This document shows, in pieces, positions 1 through 10,800 of a DNA stretch of 21,476 bases. Numbering within the stretch: position 1 is the first letter of the stretch; every line of letters starts with the position of its first letter. Origin of the DNA: Larix sibirica (taxonomy: Eukaryota; Streptophyta; Pinopsida; Pinales; Pinaceae); contig NWUY0300013680.1 in assembly GCA_004151065.3 (NCBI GenBank), forward strand, positions 56,987-78,462, read 5' to 3'. The notes beneath the pieces are model-generated. The model made no database searches. It was not told the DNA's origin and worked only from the letters and a program-made list of their open reading frames with translations. Position numbers and translations under genes: made by a program.

Positions 1-407
1 GGAGTATGCCTTGGGGTCAAAGGAAGAAATTGCTGAGTGGGTTAAGAAATTTTGGGTTCCTATTATAGGCATGGCACCTCGTATCAACATATTAATGAAC
101 TGTTGGATACTATTTACCTTTTCCAAGAAGGAATACATGGCGTAGATACTGGCTGGTACCTAGTTGTTTAAGGATGGTTCCTTAATTCTCAAGAGATGGC
201 ACATTGGTTTTGAACCACTTCGTGAAAGACAGGGCATTCGACATCTGTGGATGTTGATATCGAGACTGCCAATAGAACTCTGGACAGAAGATGTCATTAG
301 GGGTCTCTCTAATACTGTGGGTAGATTTATTAGGGTTGATAAGAAGACCCTATTTGGCATGGACCGTTGTTATGCTAAGGTGATGGTCGAGTTCGACCTG
401 AGCATTG
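1..407 (+). pseudogene. DUF4283-domain fragment (LINE ORF1 / zinc-knuckle family), 3' cut by n
   Basis: One plus-strand frame (bases 2-407) reads as the DUF4283 region found in plant LINE ORF1 and related zinc-knuckle proteins. Visible hallmarks are a Trp-rich start (EWVKKFWVPIIG), LKRWHIGFEPLRE, RHLWMLISRLPIELW, GRFIRVDKKTL and the end motif VMVEFDLS. Two in-frame TAG stops at 143-145 and 161-163 break it, so it is a pseudogene. The left end runs off the window and the right end stops at the ambiguous base 408, just where a zinc knuckle would be expected to follow. It lies on the opposite strand to the LINE next to it, and its sequence differs from that LINE's own DUF4283 (5610-6030), so it is a different family member. 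Family assignment is from remembered motif patterns; function (RNA binding in the ORF1 particle) is inferred from the family. Confidence 0.75.
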
Positions 408-408
408 N
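408..408. other. Ambiguous base n at a duplication edge (probable contig join)
   Basis: Single n. The sequence to its right (from 409) matches 7733 onward at a constant offset of 7,324, while the sequence to its left has no second copy in the window. This is what a joined contig end would look like. Confidence 0.8.
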
Positions 409-484
409 ACAACACATCCACAACAAAAAGAGAAAATAGCATATTGCTTGCTCTGTCAAAGTATCTCAAAATTGTAATGCAAAA

Positions 485-3400
485 TCAAAACAGTTGAAAT
501 GATGAATGGATAGGTTCCAATCCAAGGAGAAACTCCTTTGTATATAAAATTCCCTCGGGAAAAGAGAGGGTCTTCTTGACAACCTATCAGCTACATTGTT
601 GAAATCTCTTTATATGTGCCTAAAAGAAATGTCCACAAAAGACTCTTGTAAGGCCCGAATTTTGAGCATCCACCAGTCCAACAGTGCAACCTGAATATTG
701 CAAGTTTTGTTTTCCTAATCAATGATGACTTTGGAGTCCCCCGCATCTCACAAAGTAGGAATGTTTATGTCATTTGCTAAGAACAAGAGAGCGCAAAATG
801 CTAATAGCTCAACTCTAGTGTTTGAACTACTTCCACATCCCATCTAGAAACTTACCGAATGCCTCATTTCTAAATGAAATATACCGCTGGCCCCACCTAA
901 TGACTAACCCTCCTGAGAGGATCTATAAAAGAACCCCAAAGGAGTTTGCTAATCCAAAATAGGGGGTTTAAGGGAACGAGTTTTCAAAGATTAGTAGACC
1001 CTTTTCCACTCTTTGTAGGTTCTCACAATGGAAAAGATAACATGTTTATAGTTTGGTACCATGTTTTCAAATAGTGCCTTGTTTCGATGTGTCCATATCT
1101 ACCATAAAACAAAGACCAATAGAGTCCCGTGCAAGGGTATGGCAGCCTTCCACGATCTTAGACTAGTAATAATTGACGCAGATGCCCAAGTCCCTATTAT
1201 TTTTAATAGATCCGTTAATTCAAGCCATACTACACAGGTGAATTCACATTGCATGAATAGGTGTAGAGTGGATTCATCTAATTTTTTGCATAAAGGACAG
1301 CCCCCATGACCGAATCCCCCTCTCTTCAAGAAGTTTTCCCAAGTGAGGATCTCATCCTCTAGAATAACCCAAGTGAAAATTATAATCTTCAAAATGGATA
1401 GTGCTACTTCCACAGGTTACGATTCCACCAACATATGATGAGTAGGGAAATATGGAACTGTGATTCATATGCCATCTTAGAGGTAACCTCTCTTGAAGAG
1501 TGATCCCAAGACCAGACCAATGAGTCTTATTTTTCCTTAAGAAAAATGCCACAACGGTGGAGTCCGAGAGTATAGTGTGACCATTATGTGGCCAATTCAC
1601 CACCAAGACCTAGTTTAGTTGCCTGAAGCCAGTTAGAAAAAGCATGACTATTACCTATAGTACTGGAAACTGGATACATGGATGTTTTACCTATTCTCTT
1701 AATAAATGTAGCTAGGGGATCCAAAATATTGAAATAACCTTCACCACTTATGAAAGGATCCTACCCATAAAGAACTCAATGACCATCTCCCACACACGAG
1801 GCCAACCACTTCTAGATAATAGGAAAAGACGCAACACGATTCTTCTATATGTTAGTCACTACATGCCCAGTTGTATCCCCCACTTTGCACCATGCCTCCA
1901 TTGTCATGTTCTTTATATACTCATCCCTCATCACTTCAACCCACAACCCACCTACAAATAAACACCTCAAGAGGCTTTTAGTAGCTAGATATTTCCCGAA
2001 GATAAAGATGTTCTTCAATCCCAACCCCCCCATCTCCTTGGGTATGGAAATCCTTTCCCAGTTCACAAGATGGAAGGCTCTCTTCTTTTTACTTCCCACC
2101 CATATGAAAGAGAAACATTTATGTCTTATCTTGTCCAACATTGTTATAGGAATCCTCGCAAGAGAAAGCCAATAAAATGATATATTCTCCAAAACAACTT
2201 TGACGAGAATTAGTCTTCCTCCAATGGATAGCAATTTAAAGGACCAAGTATCTAAGTTTTTGTCCACCTTTTTCAACGGCTAGCCCCAATCCTCTATAGT
2301 ATAGTGATTAGGTTTAAGAAAGTAACACAAGTACCTGCATCCTTCATCTAAAGAATGCCATTGAAAGGGAATAATCCTAGAGATCTGGTCAATTGTGGCC
2401 CCATCAATCCTGTTCCCAAGAAAGGAGGACTTTGTGTTGATGATCTCCATCCCTGTGGATTCAACAAATAAATAAAGAATTTTCTTATATATCGACCATT
2501 GATTAAAAGTACCTTTTCCAAACAATAGTATATCATAGACAAATAGAAGGTGAGTAATGATGACATGATTATATACTTTTATCCCCCTTATTTTTCCTTC
2601 CAACCTAGCTTTCCCAATAATTTTACTCAATCCTTCAACAACCAAAAGAAAGAGAAGTTGTAACAAAGGGAACCTCTGTCTAAGACCCCTGGATGCATTG
2701 AAAAAAGGAGAATGGAAACCATTAATCAACACGACAAAGTTTGCAAAAGTCACATAGGACATAACCCAATTGATGAACTCCAAAAGGGAGACCAATCTGT
2801 AGTAATAACAATCCGAGGAAGGTCCAGTCAACTATGTCATAGGATTTTATCAAATCTAGTTTGAGAACTAATGCTTTTAATTTCTTTGACTTGATGGAGT
2901 GAAATCCCTTCTAGGCAACTCCAATCGCGTCCAATACTTGTCTTCTTGATAAGAAGCCAAATTGTTCCTTTGAGACACATTTAGATAGTGTATCTTTGAT
3001 CCTTGATGCTATAATCTTTGAGATCACTTTATAACAGGGATTACAACACATAATAGGAATGTATTCATCGAAAGTGGAAGGATGAGAATTTTTTGGAATC
3101 GAAGCTAGGAAGGTTGTGTTTAGGGCACCAGTGACATGGCCCCTCGTGCAAGAGTCTTCCACCAGAGCCATAATCTCAAGACCTAAAACATCAAAGAAAT
3201 CTAGGTAAAATTCCATGACCCAACCATTAGGGCTTGGGCTCTTCACGGGTTCTTAGACTTGGCAAACCCAACCATAACCTTTTTTACCTCTTCCAAGGTG
3301 ACATGATCACCAATGCTACTACCTTCTTCCTGGGACAAATATCATGGGTAGTTTTGAATCACCCGCATTTGACTAACAATGGAGGCAACTCCATGATCCC

Positions 3401-4630
3401 TGGATAAATTCGTGAAATGGTGAACAACCATAGATTCTGGATCTCTCTTCCTAGTGAGTGAGCCACCCCTCAGATTACTTATCTCCTAAATTGAGTTTAT
3501 ATTTCTTCTTCTTTCAAACACCTTGTGAAAAAAGGACGTATTCCTACCCCCCTTAGCCATATAGACGGCCCTACCTTTTAGGCGCCATCAATCTTCCTCG
3601 ATATTCAAAATTTCTTGTTTTCTAGAAAACATAGAGTCAATTAGAAGCTCTATCTTCGGAAAAGGGTATCCCGCTCTCTGATGCCTGGAAAGTGACGTGT
3701 ATCCTATATTCTATCTCTATCAATTCAACCTTAATCTCTTTTTTTTTTCCATTCCCAGTCCACCACTTCAACCTTAAGCCCTTTCTGCTTCGAAACAAAG
3801 ACTTACATTGGAGAAATCTGACCTTCAGAAGTCAAAGATGGCCATTTCTCTCGAACCAGATCATTAAAATCCTTCTCCCCTATCCAACTGTGGCTAAATT
3901 TGAAAGGGTACTTTTCCCTCTCATGACTAACTTCTAATTGAAGAAAAACATGCATGTGGTTCAATATGTCCCCATTCTCAATCCAAGATCGATAACAATC
4001 ATTATTGTCAATTAATCACTCATCCACAAAAAAATGGTCCAGACTCTTAGCAACCCCATTAGCCCCAACCCTCCCATTTATCCAAGTAGGCCTGAGGGGA
4101 GTAGGGCTTATTTCCATGAGCCCTGCATCCGGAAAACCTCCTTAAGAAAATCATCCAATCCATCACTCTTAGCACGAGCACCCCATACCTCCCTCTCTGA
4201 GAGGGTGAAATTTAAATCGCCACCAAAAATGAGATTCTAGAGAACCAAAATACCATCACCCTTCATACCCTCCCAAAATACCCGATGGATGAGGTAGGGG
4301 CCATAGAAATTGACAATACATACCACCAAATCCAAGTCTTTGGATATACCAACCAGGATAATGCTAGCAACAAATATAAAGGGTGAAATCTTAACAACCA
4401 TCGGGTTCCAGGCTGCTAAGAGTCCCCCAGAGAGACCCTCAGAGTCAATAGTGTAAATCTCCCATCCTGTGAGGGCCTTGGTGAATACAACTCTAGCGTT
4501 ATCCCTAGAAGTCATGGTTTCGTGAATGAGAATGATATCCAGCTTATTTGACTGAAAAATATGACGAAGGGTGAGAAACTTGGGCTTCCCTCCCACACCC
4601 TTGATATTAAGAGAGAGAATGATTATTTCT
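485..4630 (-). pseudogene. LINE ORF2 (endonuclease - reverse transcriptase - zf-RVT - RNase H), copy 1, broken
   Basis: ORF2 of a plant L1 LINE, read on the minus strand in several frames. Domains in order: apurinic-like endonuclease (about 4630-3940; LSLNIKGVGG, ETMTS, SGGLLAAWNP, GDLNFTLSEREVWG); linker with TSFFHK; reverse transcriptase (about 3290-2300; KSPSPNGW, NTTFLASIPK, SKIIASRIK, EQFGFLS, LKLDLIKSYD, RGLRQ, FVYD); thumb (2280-1845; PKEMGGLGL); zf-RVT (about 1413-1160; LTWENFLKRG, CPLCKK, LHLFMQC); RNase H (about 930-500; VELLAFCALL, GDSKVII, NNVADRLSRR). It ends at a TGA at 485-487. Many stops and frameshifts make it non-functional. Differences from copy 2: 1128, 4468 and 4498; the change at 4498 turns Asn to Lys in the endonuclease. 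Confidence 0.85.
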
Positions 4631-4853
4631 TAACTCTGACCAAGGACTTTTGTGCTCCAAGGACCCCATGACAACAAGACAATTCACCTAAAGAAATAAC
4701 AACACTTACAGACTAGTTTCCCCCCACCAACGCTTGAGTAGAGGAATATATCTGGCAACTAGGATCTAGACCCCCCAATGTCGCCCCCTTCCCCGACTTC
4801 TGGCCTTTTAGTCTCTCAAATTTCCTAAGAGACCTATTGACTCCATCCACATT

Positions 4854-6586
4854 CTAAAAAATGTCCGAGATACCACCTAAAGTCCCCTTAGGGAGAGTAC
4901 CCTCAAAGGTTTGCAAAGGCTTATTGGTCAATATGTATTTGAAGGAAGGAACCAATGAAGAAATGGATTCTTCTAGTTCCAGGGAGTCCGAAAGGGTTTC
5001 TTGGATGACACCGACAACTATCACCTCTGAAGAATTAAAATCTCGACTGAGGCATGACAAGAATCCTAAGAAGGACAAAACCCCAAATCCCCAGATGGAG
5101 TCTTCCCCCCCCATCGAGAGGCTAGGCTCCCTTAGTACAATAGAAATAGTTTTAGGTGTCTATGGATGTATAGGAAGGGGAACTTCCATGATTGGGCTAA
5201 TATTCCCACCAGACTATGTCTCGACATAACCCCCCATAAACTGTACATATCCATCCATACTGATAGAAACATGAATTGTAGACAAATCTACAGTTTTAAT
5301 AGGACAAAGTGAAGAAAGTTCAACTAATTGAGTCTTACCAGTGTCCAACGCAGAAATATCCATGGGGGAGACCTTCATTACCCCCGGTGAAACTGCAACT
5401 GATGGTCCATCATGACATGTATTATGGTGATGAAGAGTCCCTTGGTGGTGAGCATATGAAGGGTCGAAACCCCATGCATGACGTTCAGAACGTTTGGCCA
5501 ATGGCTTTGGACAACTAGATTTTAAATGCATGTTCTGTTTGTAATTGAAGCACCATAAAAGGGACTTTCCAATAGTCCAACCACAAGGTGAAGGAGAAGT
5601 ACCACTAAATCACATCCAACTCATCCAATAAGCCCTCGCTAATATCTATTTAGACCAGGATGCGGGCCACCCTTTTGTACTCCACCACTAATGAATTCTC
5701 ATCCACATAGAGGAAGAGGCCTAGATCATTTGCGATAGCTTTGCATGCCTCAAGATTCCAAAATTGTAGGGGAAGACCGGGGATAAGTACCCAGAGGTGT
5801 CAAAAATGAAATTTTTCGCGCTCCGGGACAAAAGAAGAGTGCCATCTCTTCAACATAATACTACCAATGCCACACATCCACAAGCCCCCCAAAATATTCG
5901 TAACATCCACACCCTTTTCAAACTGGAAGCAGTACCATCCTTTGAGCATGGAGTCACAACTCAGAACGTAACCAAGGACAGGTTTCCACACTGCCTCAAT
6001 CCAAGACTTAATCTCCTTTCTCACTGACACCTAATAGCTAAAATTCTCGACCAATTCCATGGAGGACATCTAAACCACATAATCCATCAGAATCTCCCTT
6101 CCTAACACAAGGGCCTGTTTCTTTTCCCTGGTTTTTAAGTTTTTCACTCCCTCCTTGATCGACAATTTCTAGGTCTGTTCTCCCAGAACCCAAGCTTAAA
6201 CCTGGTAGCCTCTCAACATTTGTCCAAGCCTCTTCCGTGACTGCAATAGGACCCTCATCCAAAACCGAGGACGTATCCCTAGAGACCAAAAGAACATGAA
6301 CAATATCGCCACTACACGCCCCAACAAAACCAAACCCAAACTTTTCCCCTTCCAAGGGAATTGGACATACATTATTCAAAATGGAATCTTCCCTTTGTTT
6401 CTACTAGAGTTGTTGAATCTTGTCTGTCGAATGGAAAATACCACCATCATCCCAAACCTCCTCGTCCTTGGGATCCATAAGAGCTTCCAACTCATCTTCC
6501 ATCAAGGAAAATGCCATACAACTGTACACCGCAAGTTCACCAACAATTACAGAAAAGTCAGTGCTCCCCCCTATATTCCCAATCAT
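4854..6586 (-). pseudogene. LINE ORF1 (DUF4283 + zinc knuckle), copy 1, broken
   Basis: Gag-like RNA-binding ORF1, spread over three frames. The N-terminal part (6586-6038) has two adjacent TAG stops near 6400. A frame change leads into the DUF4283 region (6030 to about 5610), with WKPVLGYVLSC, LKRWHSSFVPERE, HLWVLIPGLPLQFW and RVARILV, interrupted by a TGA just before HLWV and by a TAA after RILV. A second frame change between LDYWKVPF and CFNYK leads into the zinc knuckle (about 5555-5514). The C-terminal part runs in that frame to 4854, through a stop at 5214-5216 and another near 5167. The knuckle reads C-x2-Y-x4-H-x4-C: the second Cys is Tyr (TAC for TGC). Family role: binding element RNA in the RNP. 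Start at 6586 is the first Met; MAFSLMEDELEAL downstream is an alternative. Confidence 0.75.
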
Positions 6587-6629
6587 AAACCTCCCCCTTC
6601 CAACAAAGTGAAAACCCGTATTCCCTTTA

Positions 6630-7167
6630 TTTGAACTTTGAAGTCAATGATCTTATATGGCACACTTAATGTTTAAACCACGACATGCATACTTCAAAGA
6701 ACATTGTTAATCGTCACCATTTATATAACAAATCAACAGGAGCACATTGTAAAATGTATAATCACCAATTATACGACTAATCCTGTACGAAATTCGTCAT
6801 CACAAATTCATTGAAGTTTGACATTTGCAACTTGATTTAGGAAGTAACAAATAAAGATATTTATATAAAGTTTTAATATTAAGTTAGTAGTTCAAATATT
6901 TTATAAATTTGATATTTTTTGGCTACTCAAAATAAAAGGAATGAAATTAGTTGTTTTTGTTTAAAATCTAAGTATATAAAGGTTAGATGATCTATACATT
7001 TTTCCCAACTCTTTTTCCTACAAATTTTCCCCAAAATTTGATCAAAATTTTTGGAATCACAGATATAAGGTGTTGAGATTGCACAATCTTGGTGGAACAG
7101 GGGTATTTGAGGGTGTTGAATCTATTTATGGATTCAAAAATGAATTCTAAACAATGAAAAATGATGA
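6630..7167. other. AT-rich flank of LINE copy 1, no gene seen
   Basis: About 540 bases rich in A and T, matching 13954-14491. I see no coding region. Bases 7049-7155 are the counterpart of the first half of the diverged direct repeat described at 14373. The block ends at the n at 7168. Confidence 0.6.
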
Positions 7168-7168
7168 N
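7168..7168. other. Ambiguous base n ending duplication copy 1
   Basis: Single n at the exact point where the match with 14485-14491 stops. To the right lies sequence found once only (7169-7732), then copy 2 begins at 7733. Confidence 0.8.
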
Positions 7169-7299
7169 ACCCATATCCCATGAGTATAGTCACAACTGAC
7201 CAGTGTCTCATGGTTTTGAATAGTCCACTTAGAACCCATTACATCAGGTGATGCTCACAGGGATGAAGAAGTGGCATTGATACTAATAATAATCTTAAA

Positions 7300-7375
7300 T
7301 GGGTGTAATGTGAGTAGTTGAGTAGAAAGTTGTTATTCTCTCCCAACTAAGTTCAAACCTCATTTATATTTTTTT
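7300..7375 (+). repeat. SINE-like relic (tRNA-like B-box region), member 1
   Basis: Shares an extended block with 15275-15345: agaaagttgtta, then ctctcc, then a B-box-like gttcaaacctca (ttcaaatcccac in the other), then a T-rich tail. An A-box-like gtgagtagttgag precedes it. The pattern suggests a second tRNA-derived SINE family, degenerate in both places. I could not define ends or target duplications. Confidence 0.4.
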
Positions 7376-7540
7376 AATAAATCAATTGTTAACTCTTAAA
7401 CTAACTTAACAATAACTTTCATAACTATGGTAGCATATGTTTTCTAAAGATACATAGCATCACCACCTTCACCTTGAATGTCAAATGAAGTCACAAGGGA
7501 CTTCCAAACATCTTCTATGCTTATAAGAAAATAAAATGTG

Positions 7541-7554
7541 TTTGAACTCCAAGG
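7541..7554. repeat. Possible left target-site duplication of the LINE
   Basis: tttgaactccaagg directly precedes the T-run (7555-7563). A similar tttgaactttgaag lies at 13954-13967 just beyond the 5' end of the element. The first eight bases agree and four of the rest differ by transitions, so this is only a candidate. Confidence 0.35.
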
Positions 7555-7563
7555 TTTTTTTTT
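7555..7563 (-). other. LINE 3' poly(A) tail (T-run on plus strand)
   Basis: Nine consecutive T on the plus strand at the junction between element and flank, in the place expected for the A-tail of a minus-strand LINE. Confidence 0.65.
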
Positions 7564-7808
7564 CACAGCCGGAAAAAACCATACTTGTTATTCATAAAAA
7601 TGAACCAAAGTATACAAAATTTACATCCAGTGCCCAAATTGTTATGTGTACCAATTTTTTCAAAAACTGTTACAATATATCAAGGATCAAAGAGAGAACT
7701 TAATAAATGCCCAAATTCTACAAGTCTCTATGACAACACATCCACAACAAAAAGAGAAAATAGCATATTGCTTGCTCTGTCAAAGTATCTCAAAATTGTA
7801 ATGCAAAA

Positions 7809-10800
7809 TCAAAACAGTTGAAATGATGAATGGATAGGTTCCAATCCAAGGAGAAACTCCTTTGTATATAAAATTCCCTCGGGAAAAGAGAGGGTCTTCT
7901 TGACAACCTATCAGCTACATTGTTGAAATCTCTTTATATGTGCCTAAAAGAAATGTCCACAAAAGACTCTTGTAAGGCCCGAATTTTGAGCATCCACCAG
8001 TCCAACAGTGCAACCTGAATATTGCAAGTTTTGTTTTCCTAATCAATGATGACTTTGGAGTCCCCCGCATCTCACAAAGTAGGAATGTTTATGTCATTTG
8101 CTAAGAACAAGAGAGCGCAAAATGCTAATAGCTCAACTCTAGTGTTTGAACTACTTCCACATCCCATCTAGAAACTTACCGAATGCCTCATTTCTAAATG
8201 AAATATACCGCTGGCCCCACCTAATGACTAACCCTCCTGAGAGGATCTATAAAAGAACCCCAAAGGAGTTTGCTAATCCAAAATAGGGGGTTTAAGGGAA
8301 CGAGTTTTCAAAGATTAGTAGACCCTTTTCCACTCTTTGTAGGTTCTCACAATGGAAAAGATAACATGTTTATAGTTTGGTACCATGTTTTCAAATAGTG
8401 CCTTGTTTCGATGTGTCCATATCTACCATAAAACAAAGACCAATAGAGTCCTGTGCAAGGGTATGGCAGCCTTCCACGATCTTAGACTAGTAATAATTGA
8501 CGCAGATGCCCAAGTCCCTATTATTTTTAATAGATCCGTTAATTCAAGCCATACTACACAGGTGAATTCACATTGCATGAATAGGTGTAGAGTGGATTCA
8601 TCTAATTTTTTGCATAAAGGACAGCCCCCATGACCGAATCCCCCTCTCTTCAAGAAGTTTTCCCAAGTGAGGATCTCATCCTCTAGAATAACCCAAGTGA
8701 AAATTATAATCTTCAAAATGGATAGTGCTACTTCCACAGGTTACGATTCCACCAACATATGATGAGTAGGGAAATATGGAACTGTGATTCATATGCCATC
8801 TTAGAGGTAACCTCTCTTGAAGAGTGATCCCAAGACCAGACCAATGAGTCTTATTTTTCCTTAAGAAAAATGCCACAACGGTGGAGTCCGAGAGTATAGT
8901 GTGACCATTATGTGGCCAATTCACCACCAAGACCTAGTTTAGTTGCCTGAAGCCAGTTAGAAAAAGCATGACTATTACCTATAGTACTGGAAACTGGATA
9001 CATGGATGTTTTACCTATTCTCTTAATAAATGTAGCTAGGGGATCCAAAATATTGAAATAACCTTCACCACTTATGAAAGGATCCTACCCATAAAGAACT
9101 CAATGACCATCTCCCACACACGAGGCCAACCACTTCTAGATAATAGGAAAAGACGCAACACGATTCTTCTATATGTTAGTCACTACATGCCCAGTTGTAT
9201 CCCCCACTTTGCACCATGCCTCCATTGTCATGTTCTTTATATACTCATCCCTCATCACTTCAACCCACAACCCACCTACAAATAAACACCTCAAGAGGCT
9301 TTTAGTAGCTAGATATTTCCCGAAGATAAAGATGTTCTTCAATCCCAACCCCCCCATCTCCTTGGGTATGGAAATCCTTTCCCAGTTCACAAGATGGAAG
9401 GCTCTCTTCTTTTTACTTCCCACCCATATGAAAGAGAAACATTTATGTCTTATCTTGTCCAACATTGTTATAGGAATCCTCGCAAGAGAAAGCCAATAAA
9501 ATGATATATTCTCCAAAACAACTTTGACGAGAATTAGTCTTCCTCCAATGGATAGCAATTTAAAGGACCAAGTATCTAAGTTTTTGTCCACCTTTTTCAA
9601 CGGCTAGCCCCAATCCTCTATAGTATAGTGATTAGGTTTAAGAAAGTAACACAAGTACCTGCATCCTTCATCTAAAGAATGCCATTGAAAGGGAATAATC
9701 CTAGAGATCTGGTCAATTGTGGCCCCATCAATCCTGTTCCCAAGAAAGGAGGACTTTGTGTTGATGATCTCCATCCCTGTGGATTCAACAAATAAATAAA
9801 GAATTTTCTTATATATCGACCATTGATTAAAAGTACCTTTTCCAAACAATAGTATATCATAGACAAATAGAAGGTGAGTAATGATGACATGATTATATAC
9901 TTTTATCCCCCTTATTTTTCCTTCCAACCTAGCTTTCCCAATAATTTTACTCAATCCTTCAACAACCAAAAGAAAGAGAAGTTGTAACAAAGGGAACCTC
10001 TGTCTAAGACCCCTGGATGCATTGAAAAAAGGAGAATGGAAACCATTAATCAACACGACAAAGTTTGCAAAAGTCACATAGGACATAACCCAATTGATGA
10101 ACTCCAAAAGGGAGACCAATCTGTAGTAATAACAATCCGAGGAAGGTCCAGTCAACTATGTCATAGGATTTTATCAAATCTAGTTTGAGAACTAATGCTT
10201 TTAATTTCTTTGACTTGATGGAGTGAAATCCCTTCTAGGCAACTCCAATCGCGTCCAATACTTGTCTTCTTGATAAGAAGCCAAATTGTTCCTTTGAGAC
10301 ACATTTAGATAGTGTATCTTTGATCCTTGATGCTATAATCTTTGAGATCACTTTATAACAGGGATTACAACACATAATAGGAATGTATTCATCGAAAGTG
10401 GAAGGATGAGAATTTTTTGGAATCGAAGCTAGGAAGGTTGTGTTTAGGGCACCAGTGACATGGCCCCTCGTGCAAGAGTCTTCCACCAGAGCCATAATCT
10501 CAAGACCTAAAACATCAAAGAAATCTAGGTAAAATTCCATGACCCAACCATTAGGGCTTGGGCTCTTCACGGGTTCTTAGACTTGGCAAACCCAACCATA
10601 ACCTTTTTTACCTCTTCCAAGGTGACATGATCACCAATGCTACTACCTTCTTCCTGGGACAAATATCATGGGTAGTTTTGAATCACCCGCATTTGACTAA
10701 CAATGGAGGCAACTCCATGATCCCTGGATAAATTCGTGAAATGGTGAACAACCATAGATTCTGGATCTCTCTTCCTAGTGAGTGAGCCACCCCTCAGATT

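Larger units (their letters stand above)
409..6629 (-). mobile_element. L1-type LINE with RNase H, copy 1 (lacks the last ~180 bases of its 3' end)
   Basis: Minus-strand non-LTR retrotransposon with ORF1 (about 6586-4854) and ORF2 (about 4630-485). It is the counterpart of the complete copy at 7555-13953 but starts at the n at 408, so the 3' UTR and tail are missing. The 5' limit is set by analogy with copy 2. All inactivating lesions seen here are shared with copy 2, so the element died before the two copies separated, or the copies are the same locus. Confidence 0.85.
409..7167. repeat. Large direct duplication, copy 1 (6,759 bp, offset 7,324)
   Basis: Matches 7733-14491 base for base at a constant offset of 7,324 with no net indel. 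By eye I found seven mismatches: 1128 (c/t), 4468 (t/c), 4498 (g/c), 7100 (g/a), 7105 (a/t), 7123 (t/c) and 7131 (g/c). Four of the seven fall in the last 68 bases. Both ends of this copy are n characters (408 and 7168), so the whole block may be a separate contig or allele placed beside its counterpart. Contents: the LINE (409-6629) plus about 540 bases of its 5' flank. Confidence 0.95.
7169..7554. other. Unique segment left of the complete LINE, mostly featureless
   Basis: No coding region. It contains the SINE-like stretch at 7300-7375 and a possible LINE target-site repeat at 7541-7554. It is the natural left flank of the complete LINE on this contig. Confidence 0.5.

Noticed and set aside
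1845-2276. 143-codon minus-strand frame (and its twin at 9169-9600) as a separate gene
   Set aside because: It is the thumb region of the LINE ORF2, continuous in homology with the reverse transcriptase upstream, not an independent gene.
4861-5229. 122-codon plus-strand frame (twin at 12185-12553) as a gene
   Set aside because: It lies antisense to the ORF1 C-terminal region, has no recognised motif, and is best seen as a shadow frame.
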